A stretch of DNA of 13,056 bases from an uncultured Oscillospiraceae bacterium (GTDB taxonomy: Bacteria; Bacillota; Clostridia; Oscillospirales; Ruminococcaceae). Every line of letters starts with the position of its first letter. Within the stretch, counting starts at the first letter, position 1. The translations under genes were made by a program, and so were the position numbers. The stretch lies in the NCBI GenBank assembly GCA_934454435.1, contig CAKSGA010000065.1:1-13056 (forward strand), given 5' to 3'. Below are positions 8,025-13,056 of the stretch, one piece after another. The notes below the pieces were generated by a model, which was not told where the DNA came from, ran no database searches, and worked only from the letters and a program-made list of their open reading frames with translations.

Positions 8025-8191
8025 CTATATATTCCGTTATCAGGCAAGTGCTTTTTTTGCCCACAATTTTGCCCACACTTGCCCACATTTTCAGGATTTT
8101 TCGATCGATTTTCATCTTTGCTCCATTTTTTGATTGACTCTGTTATGCGGTTTATGAGGTTTTGAATTTTTCGATGGGGGATAGTGATAGT
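8009..8191 (-). pseudogene. Probable C-terminal tail of a phage integrase, fused in frame behind the broken capsid gene
   Basis: Directly after the capsid TGA (8192-8194) the same minus-strand frame stays open for 60 codons to a TAA at 8009-8011. The peptide is unlike capsid sequence. It contains Arg-Lys-Ile-Gln-Asn-Leu-Ile-Asn-Arg, a Lys/Ser/Asp-rich hydrophilic stretch, and Val-Gly-Lys-Cys-Gly-Gln-Asn-Cys-Gly-Gln-Lys. To my recollection this style occurs at the extreme C-terminus of Firmicutes tyrosine recombinases. A terminator with a good minus-strand U-tract follows at once, as expected for a real 3' gene end. No catalytic Arg-His-Arg-Tyr region remains and no ribosome binding site precedes it, so it is at most a remnant. 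The family assignment is an inference from motif style; the stretch could instead be plain intergenic DNA. Confidence 0.45.
8057..8087. repeat. Three direct copies of TTGCCCACA
   Basis: TTGCCCACA starts at 8057, 8069 and 8079. On the minus strand these read TGTGGGCAA and code the Cys/Gly-Gln repeats of the integrase-like tail. They may be recombinase arm-type sites or simply a repetitive coding tail; neither can be proved here. Confidence 0.6.
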
Positions 8192-8917
8192 TCAGATGAT
8201 CCAATTAACCTCCTTAGCCCCATCAGCCGGAGCAAATCCACCATTGCCGTCCGCCCTGAAAGTATAAGCGGACTTCATTCTTGCAGAGGGCACAGGGATA
8301 ACGGGGACGCCGTTTATGGACTTAACACCGAATTCAAGCTCACCCTGCTTGAACTGTGAATTCTCCACGGCGTAGGAGATCTCCCCGGAGAGCATGAGCT
8401 TGTCGTATACCGGACGGCTCATGATGATAACAACATCACCCTCGTCGCCGGTGATATCACGAACCTTGCCGAGCTGATCAAGCAGGGTGGACATCACAGT
8501 TGCCTTGTCCGGAGTGTATGTTTCACGGATACCCGCAGCAGCAGCCAGCCTGGAGTAACGATAAGCGTCGATCTCCGGAATGACCTGTGTACGCTGGAAC
8601 TCCGCTGCGACATTTGCCGCCGCAAGGCCGAAACCACTTTCATCAACGTCGATGGCGTCAATACGGAAGCGTCTGCCCCTGTCCTGGGTCAGTGAGAAAG
8701 TTTCGTAAGCATAGGTGACTGCGCCGCCGGAGTAACCCTCGTCACGGCTGTAACTGCCAAGTCCCTGGAGGGACATCTTGGGGAGCTTTATCTCGCTGCC
8801 ACCGTTGTAGATGACCTGGGAAGCGTTCTCTTCCATCCAGCCGGAGGTCGCACCCTCCAGTACCTGCTTGTCCAGTTCCTTCTGAAATACCTTTGCATAT
8901 TCGATAGTGTTTGACAT
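8192..8917 (-). pseudogene. Phage major capsid protein, 3'-truncated
   Basis: 241 codons remain of a phage major capsid protein, the shell subunit of the procapsid. Visible features fit the family: a start Met-Ser-Asn-Thr-Ile-Glu-Tyr-Ala, a Lys-Leu-Pro-Lys-Met near the N-terminus, Arg-Gly-Arg-Arg-Phe-Arg-Ile-Asp, Val-Ile-Pro-Glu-Ile-Asp-Ala-Tyr-Arg, and Val-Pro-Val-Ile-Pro-Val-Pro-Ser. Relatives, as I recall them, continue past the Asn-Trp-Ile-Ile with which this copy ends for some 50 more residues. Here a TGA follows and the downstream sequence is not capsid-like. AGGAGGA (around 8925-8931) lies about 8 bases before the ATG at 8917, confirming the start. Third gene of a portal-scaffold-capsid cluster. 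The missing C-terminal part should prevent assembly, so I call it a pseudogene; a naturally short variant cannot be excluded. Confidence 0.72.
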
Positions 8918-9147
8918 AATTAATTCCTCCTGAAAATTCATGTGTACCCCGCACCGGACCGGCCTGCTGCGCACCTCTTGTTTTACGGCTGACCGCCCTG
9001 GTCGTGCCGCAGCGCCGGTCGTGCAGGTAATATATGTTGACCCTCCGCCCACCCGTATCGCCAAAATCCCCGGCTCCCCCCTGCCCGGCTTGACCTGTCG
9101 GCAGAACCGTTATCTTCCGTCGGGAACAGAGCCCGGGGACTCAGCGC
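8918..9147. other. Intergenic DNA between scaffold-like and capsid genes
   Basis: These 230 GC-rich bases hold no frame with a ribosome binding site and no convincing terminator hairpin. The capsid frame extends upstream into it without a good start, and that extension has no phage-like sequence. Only the capsid ribosome binding site at its lower end is clear. Confidence 0.5.
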
Positions 9148-9501
9148 TTACTTTCTTGCGAAAATGCTGCGTATAGCGGCGAAGCCGTCGCCCTTGCCGC
9201 CGCTCTCCGCAGAGAGCTTAGGGACCGTGCGCCTTGCAAGCCTGATGTGCGGGTACTCGCTGAGTATCTCCGCAGCCGCTTCCTCGGGCTGTTTTCCCTC
9301 TGCGGAAATGAGCCCTCCTGCCATCCTGACACCCTCTTCCAGCTTCTCGGGAGCCGCTCCGCCGGTTATCAGCGCCAGCCTGAGCTTCAGCTCCGTTACC
9401 TCGCTGCGGAGTTGTTCAAGCTCGCCGGACTGCTCCTGCTGCACGTTCTCTTCAGCGGGCTGGAACTCTTCCTGCTCCAGCTCCAGGTTCTCGTTATCCA
9501 T
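9148..9501 (-). CDS. Phage scaffold-like acidic protein
   Basis: 117 residues between portal and capsid, the usual place for a head scaffolding protein. The N-terminal half (about 1-50) is very acidic and Gln/Glu-rich with a predicted coiled-coil stretch (Leu-Glu-Gln-Leu-Arg-Ser-Glu-Val-Thr-Glu-Leu-Lys). The C-terminal end is basic (Ser-Ile-Phe-Ala-Arg-Lys), resembling scaffold proteins that bind the coat through a basic tail. The ATG at 9501 overlaps the portal stop by 8 bases (ATGGATAA), and an AAAGGA sits about 9 bases upstream, indicating translational coupling. It is short for a scaffold, and the protein family cannot be confirmed by eye; the assignment rests on charge pattern and position. 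Confidence 0.65.
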   Translation of the reverse strand: MDNENLELEQEEFQPAEENVQQEQSGELEQLRSEVTELKLRLALITGGAAPEKLEEGVRMAGGLISAEGKQPEEAAAEILSEYPHIRLARRTVPKLSAESGGKGDGFAAIRSIFARK

Positions 9502-10858
9502 CGTTATCCGTCCTTTCCATCGCCATTGCGTCCTCCAGCGAAATACCGTATATCTGCGAGAGCGCACGGGTCCTTGAGATCAATCCGGCACTGAAGAGCT
9601 TCACGGCTCTGTCCGTACGTGTGCCATCGTCCTCCGCCGCACCGTCAGCGAACATCACCGAAGCACTCTCTGAAGCGCCGTCCGAAAGCTCTCCCGCCAT
9701 CTTGCCGAGCCTGCAGATATTGCCTACCATTCGCCCGAGAGCGTCTGCTATGAGCCTTCGGCAGTGCGCCTGGGTGCGATATGTCCTGCTGTTCCTGCTG
9801 ACCACCTCGGCGGCGGTGCGAATGGAACCGTCCTTGTAGGAAAGTGCTCCCTCTGAAAGCCCCGCCTGCATGCTCAGCAGGTCGAGAAGCTCTCCCAGAG
9901 CCTGAACATGCTCGCCGACCCTAAGCTCACCGGTATTGTCGGTGATCTTCAGCTCCTCGTTTTCTGAGGTGGACATCGCCTGGAACACCTCATCGTTGAC
10001 ATCGAAGTAATGCTTCTTTGTACCGTCGCTGTCCCATTCGCCCCGGACTGCATACGCCGGGACGATTATTCGCTTCTTGCCAAGCACGAATTCCCTCGAA
10101 AGGCTGTCGAACACGATATCCAGACTTTTCAGAGTGTCCTCTGCGCCGGAGTACACCGAGCTTCCCAGCAGCGGGCAGTCCCCGGTGTTTTCCGCCGGCC
10201 TTGCAGAGCCCGCCCTGAAATACACGAACAGCGGAGCGTCCAGCCCATCTATCCTGCTGTGCTCAGAAAGCCCCGGCAGGACCGACTGAATATCCGCCTT
10301 TGAGCCGTCCTCACGGTAAAGGCGGTTTTCTATGACGACACTCCCGCCGTCCATCTCCTGGGTCTCCGCCAGAATATACCCCCTACCGCCGGACATTATC
10401 CTTGAAGCGAACGCAGCCCCGGTGATCTCCCTGGAGTTCCACGCAGTTGGCACGAAGCAGTCGGCGGTCACAAGATCGACCCTGACGTTCCCGTCATAGT
10501 ACACCCTGACGACCCCTCCGCCCAGTGCGAACGCCTTTTCCAGGAACTGCTGGAAGCGCTCCGCAAAGCGGCTCTCCCGGAGCACTCTCTCAACGAAGCG
10601 CCCGGCCTCATCATCCTGGTAGCATATCGAGGTCCCCTCCGTGAAGCACAGCCGTGCGAGCTCCCCGCACAGCGCCTTTGCCGCCCCGAGGGAAGCGAGC
10701 CTGCGGGTGCCGCCCTGTATACCACCCTTTCGTGTGTACCTCCAGCTTCCGCCGCCGTTGTAGATGTCGTCCCACTTCCGGACGTCAGCATAGTACCCGG
10801 TGAGGCTTGCTCCCGTGTTCCGGCTGCCCTGTCGGAACAGCCAGTCCTTTACGCCCAA
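9494..10858 (-). CDS. Phage portal protein, SPP1 gp6-like
   Basis: 454 residues from the TTG start; the portal forms the dodecameric ring at one capsid vertex through which DNA is packaged. Family features include an N-terminal Trp-rich region (Trp-Asp-Asp-Ile-Tyr-Asn-Gly-Gly-Gly-Ser-Trp), a Leu-Ala-Arg-Leu-Cys-Phe-Thr-Glu stretch, and a central Ala-Gly-Leu-Ser-Glu-Gly-Ala-Leu-Ser. Next comes Arg-Thr-Ala-Ala-Glu-Val-Val-Ser-Arg-Asn-Ser, typical of SPP1-type portals, and a Ser-Arg-Thr-Arg-Ala-Leu C-terminal segment. I choose TTG at 10858 because AAAGGAGG (10867-10874) lies exactly 8 bases upstream. A GTG at 10894 would add 12 residues but has no ribosome binding site at a usable distance. It looks intact although no terminase gene precedes it, where phages normally have one; the neighbour upstream is the host trkA promoter. 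GC-rich like the host genes. Confidence 0.85.
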   Translation of the reverse strand: MGVKDWLFRQGSRNTGASLTGYYADVRKWDDIYNGGGSWRYTRKGGIQGGTRRLASLGAAKALCGELARLCFTEGTSICYQDDEAGRFVERVLRESRFAERFQQFLEKAFALGGGVVRVYYDGNVRVDLVTADCFVPTAWNSREITGAAFASRIMSGGRGYILAETQEMDGGSVVIENRLYREDGSKADIQSVLPGLSEHSRIDGLDAPLFVYFRAGSARPAENTGDCPLLGSSVYSGAEDTLKSLDIVFDSLSREFVLGKKRIIVPAYAVRGEWDSDGTKKHYFDVNDEVFQAMSTSENEELKITDNTGELRVGEHVQALGELLDLLSMQAGLSEGALSYKDGSIRTAAEVVSRNSRTYRTQAHCRRLIADALGRMVGNICRLGKMAGELSDGASESASVMFADGAAEDDGTRTDRAVKLFSAGLISRTRALSQIYGISLEDAMAMERTDNDG

Positions 10859-10941
10859 TTCACATTCCTCCTTTAATTTGCTGCGGAGCTTCACGGCGTC
10901 CTGCCGTTTTTCCTCCGTGACTAAATACTAACTCCCGATAT

Positions 10942-10960
10942 ACTGCAAAAAACTGCAAAA
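10942..10960. repeat. Two direct ACTGCAAAA repeats phased by 10 bases
   Basis: ACTGCAAAA occurs at 10942-10950 and 10952-10960, one helical turn apart, between the diverging portal and trkA genes. Possible operator half-sites or a leftover attachment-site arm; no protein can be assigned. Confidence 0.4.
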
Positions 10961-10998
10961 CCCGCTTTTTCGTCAAAAAACGTGCAGCTCTGCCGGGA

Positions 10999-11027
10999 TT
11001 GACATTTGAGCCGAAAAGGTGTATAGT
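10999..11027 (+). promoter_or_regulatory. Sigma-A promoter of trkA-trkH
   Basis: TTGACA (10999-11004), a 17-base spacer and TATAGT (11022-11027) form a near-perfect promoter. The transcript should start near 11034, leaving a leader of about 40 bases, too short for a riboswitch such as the c-di-AMP (ydaO) type known upstream of some potassium transporters. Confidence 0.85.
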
Positions 11028-11074
11028 ATATATTGTAAATACAGATAAAAGGGTAATGTAAAAAGGAGTATTAA

Positions 11075-12430
11075 GTGAATATAATCATAGTCGGCTGCGG
11101 CAAGGTCGGGCAGGCGCTTGCGGAGCAGCTCAATGAGGAAGGCAACAATATAACTGTAATAGACCTTATCGCCCAAAAGGTCAATGAGATATCCAGCCAT
11201 TTTGACGTTATGGGAGTGGTAGGAAACGGCGCCACGCACCTTATCCAGCAGGAAGCCGGAATAAGCAAGGCAGATCTGCTGATAGCGGTGACAGGCTCTG
11301 ACGAGCTGAACCTGCTGTGCTGCCTAATCGCAAAGAAAGCCGGTAACTGCCAGACCATAGCCCGGGTAAGAAGCCCGCAGTACTACACCGAAGCACCGTT
11401 CCTGAAAGACGAGCTGGGTCTTGCCATGGTAATAAACCCGGAGCAGGCAGCGGCGAACGAGATAGCCCGTGTGCTGAGATTTCCGTCTGCGATAAAGATA
11501 GACAGCTTCGGCAGAGGCCGTGTGGAGCTGCTGAAGTTCAGGCTCCCCGAGGGCAGCCCGCTGGTCGGCTGCGCAGCAAAGGAGATAGCCACGAAGCTGC
11601 ACTGTGACGTCCTGGTCTGCACAGTCGAGCGTGGCGATGAGGTCCACATACCGAACGGCGATTTTGTGTTTGAGGAAAAGGACGTTATCTCGATAGTAGC
11701 GGCGACCCGCAAGGCGGCGGAGTTCTTCAAGCGCATAAAGTACAAAATGAATTCCGTCAAGGACGTGATGATAGTGGGCGGCGGCGAGATAGGCCACTAT
11801 CTGTGCGAGCAGCTTGTACGCTCGGGAATGTCGGTAAAGCTGATAGAAAAGGACCCGAAGCGCTGCGAGGAGCTGTCCGAGCTTCTAAACGACGTCACGA
11901 TAATCAACGGCGACGCCAGCGACCAGAACATCCTTCTTGAAGCGGGACTGGAAAACACCGGTGCATTCGTGGCGCTCACCAATCTTGACGAGGAGAACAT
12001 ACTTCTGTCGCTGTTCGCCAAGAGCGCCGGCAGCGCCAAGCTGGTAACCAAGATAAACCGTATAGACTTCGGCGGTGTAATAAACCACCTTGACCTCGAC
12101 ACGATAATCTACCCGAAGAACATAACCTCTGACAACATAGTGCGGTACGTCCGTGCGATGAGGAGTTCCATCGGCAGCAACATGGAAACGCTCTACAACA
12201 TCATCAAGGGCAAGGTGGAGGCTGCGGAGTTCATCATAAAGGAGCAGTCCCCGGTGGTAGATATACCGCTGATGGAGCTCTCGCTGAAGCCCAACGTGCT
12301 GGTAGCTGCGATACTCCGGGACAAGAAGGTGCTTATTCCCCGTGGACATGACAGCCTGCAGATAGGGGACGCCGTTATAATCGTGTCCAGCCGCCTTGCG
12401 CTCCACGACATAACAGACATTCTGAAGTAA
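11075..12430 (+). CDS. trkA: Trk system potassium uptake regulatory subunit TrkA
   Basis: 451 residues; the peripheral cytoplasmic NAD(H)/nucleotide-binding gating subunit of the Trk potassium channel. It has the full double architecture: RCK_N1 with Gly7-Cys-Gly-Lys-Val-Gly12 and an acidic residue ending the second strand (Val-Ile-Asp), RCK_C1 (about 140-218), RCK_N2 with Gly235-Gly-Gly-Glu-Ile-Gly240 followed by Leu-Ile-Glu-Lys-Asp, and RCK_C2 (about 370-450). Two nucleotide-binding halves in one chain is TrkA rather than the single-unit KtrA form. The start is GTG at 11075, preceded by AAAAGGAG (11061-11068) at 6 bases. The gene ends 12 bases before trkH, so the two are one operon. GC-rich and clearly host core sequence, unlike the defence operon. 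Confidence 0.96.
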   Translation: MNIIIVGCGKVGQALAEQLNEEGNNITVIDLIAQKVNEISSHFDVMGVVGNGATHLIQQEAGISKADLLIAVTGSDELNLLCCLIAKKAGNCQTIARVRSPQYYTEAPFLKDELGLAMVINPEQAAANEIARVLRFPSAIKIDSFGRGRVELLKFRLPEGSPLVGCAAKEIATKLHCDVLVCTVERGDEVHIPNGDFVFEEKDVISIVAATRKAAEFFKRIKYKMNSVKDVMIVGGGEIGHYLCEQLVRSGMSVKLIEKDPKRCEELSELLNDVTIINGDASDQNILLEAGLENTGAFVALTNLDEENILLSLFAKSAGSAKLVTKINRIDFGGVINHLDLDTIIYPKNITSDNIVRYVRAMRSSIGSNMETLYNIIKGKVEAAEFIIKEQSPVVDIPLMELSLKPNVLVAAILRDKKVLIPRGHDSLQIGDAVIIVSSRLALHDITDILK

Positions 12431-12442
12431 CAGGAGCCGGAT

Positions 12443-13056
12443 ATGAATTACAGAATGATAACCTATATCCTGGGCTGGATACTTATATTTGAGGGAATGT
12501 TCCTTGCAGTGCCGTCCATAACGGCGCTGGCATTCGGGGAGTCCGCATTGTGGACGTACCTGCTGACCGCCAGCATATGCCTGCTTATCGGCAGCCTGCT
12601 GATACTGAAGAAGCCTGAAAAGCGGCAGCTTTACTCCCGTGAGGGCTGCGTGATCGTTTCGCTGAGCTGGATAGTGCTGAGTGCGTTCGGCGCCCTGCCG
12701 TTCTTTCTTTCCGGCGAGATACCGAACTATATTGACGCTCTGTTCGAGTCGGTATCCGGCTTCACGACGACCGGAGCCAGCATTCTTACTGATGTTGAAG
12801 CGATTTCACATGCTTCGAGGATGTGGCGCAGCTTCTCCCACTGGGTGGGAGGAATGGGCGTGCTGGTATTCATCATGGCGTTCATACCCCTCTCCGGCGG
12901 TCAGAACATGCACATCATGAAAGCAGAGAGCCCGGGGCCCTCCGTCAGCAAGCTGGTACCGAGGGTCAAGACCACTGCCCTGCTGCTATATTCCATCTAC
13001 CTGGTGCTTACGCTGATAGAGTTCATACTGCTTCTTTTCGGCGGCATGACAGTCTA
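12443..13056 (+). CDS. trkH: Trk potassium uptake channel subunit TrkH, 5' part
   Basis: An open frame runs 204 codons to the window edge from the ATG at 12443, with AGGAG (12432-12436) 6 bases upstream. The protein is a multi-spanning membrane channel: hydrophobic segments at about 5-33, 38-57, 73-92, 135-150 and 178-200. The first pore-loop filter Ser105-Gly-Phe-Thr-Thr-Thr-Gly111 and the conserved His133-Trp-Val-Gly-Gly-Met-Gly139 are diagnostic of TrkH. Only the first of four repeats is visible. It follows trkA in the same operon; the TrkA ring docks on the TrkH dimer to gate K+ uptake. The gene continues beyond the window. Confidence 0.93.
   Translation, partial: MNYRMITYILGWILIFEGMFLAVPSITALAFGESALWTYLLTASICLLIGSLLILKKPEKRQLYSREGCVIVSLSWIVLSAFGALPFFLSGEIPNYIDALFESVSGFTTTGASILTDVEAISHASRMWRSFSHWVGGMGVLVFIMAFIPLSGGQNMHIMKAESPGPSVSKLVPRVKTTALLLYSIYLVLTLIEFILLLFGGMTV

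Noticed and set aside
7822..8115. Minus-strand 97-codon frame spanning the terminator and the Mrr gene end
   Set aside because: It runs through the terminator hairpin into antisense of the Mrr gene; the alternative frame ending at 8009 gives the integrase-like tail and ends at the hairpin.
9164..9577. Long plus-strand open frame across the scaffold and portal ends
   Set aside because: Ser/Pro-rich composition typical of the antisense of a GC-rich gene; the minus-strand genes have matched ribosome binding sites and coupled overlap.
10893..10912. ACGGC/GCCGT hairpin followed by T residues as a plus-strand terminator
   Set aside because: Stem of only 5 bp and no plus-strand gene upstream to terminate.
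11028..11074. c-di-AMP riboswitch upstream of trkA
   Set aside because: The leader between promoter and start is only about 40 bases, far too short for this riboswitch.
11324..11797. Minus-strand open frames within trkA
   Set aside because: Antisense to an intact, strongly conserved TrkA; no start signals.

Overview
The window looks like a low-to-mid GC Gram-positive chromosome of the Ruminococcus/Oscillospiraceae type. This is an inference from strong AGGAGG-type ribosome binding sites, textbook sigma-A promoters, the trkA-trkH pair and the style of the phage genes. No rRNA, tRNA, CRISPR array or insertion sequence was seen.

Left part (about 100-7916, + strand, AT-rich): one tightly packed defence operon driven by a near-consensus extended -10 promoter. 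Its order is hsdM (type I methyltransferase), an unnamed zinc-ribbon plus DUF4145/HEPN-like protein, hsdS (specificity subunit), hsdR (restriction/translocase subunit) and an Mrr-family nuclease with an N-terminal EVE/PUA-like domain. M, S and R should form a type IC-like complex. hsdS carries two potential mutation hot spots near its centre: four perfect 12-bp repeats coding (Glu-Leu-Glu-Ala)x4, and a G9 run. The first could change the spacing of the split DNA target. The second could switch the gene between full-length and half-length forms.

Middle part (about 7917-10894, - strand): a bidirectional terminator, a 60-codon reading frame that resembles the C-terminal tail of a phage integrase, and then a phage head cluster of truncated major capsid protein, scaffold-like protein and SPP1-type portal. 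The capsid frame stops at codon 242 and continues, in the same frame after the stop, into the integrase-like tail. The simplest reading is a decayed prophage in which an internal deletion joined the capsid gene to the end of the integrase gene. The defence operon lies just beyond that end and may be prophage or island cargo.

Right part (about 10999-13056, + strand, GC-rich): core potassium-uptake genes trkA (complete, GTG start, own promoter) and trkH (cut by the window edge), diverging from the phage relic across a short intergenic region with phased direct repeats.

A partial reading frame at the extreme left edge (- strand) encodes a possible small CxxC protein, with low confidence.
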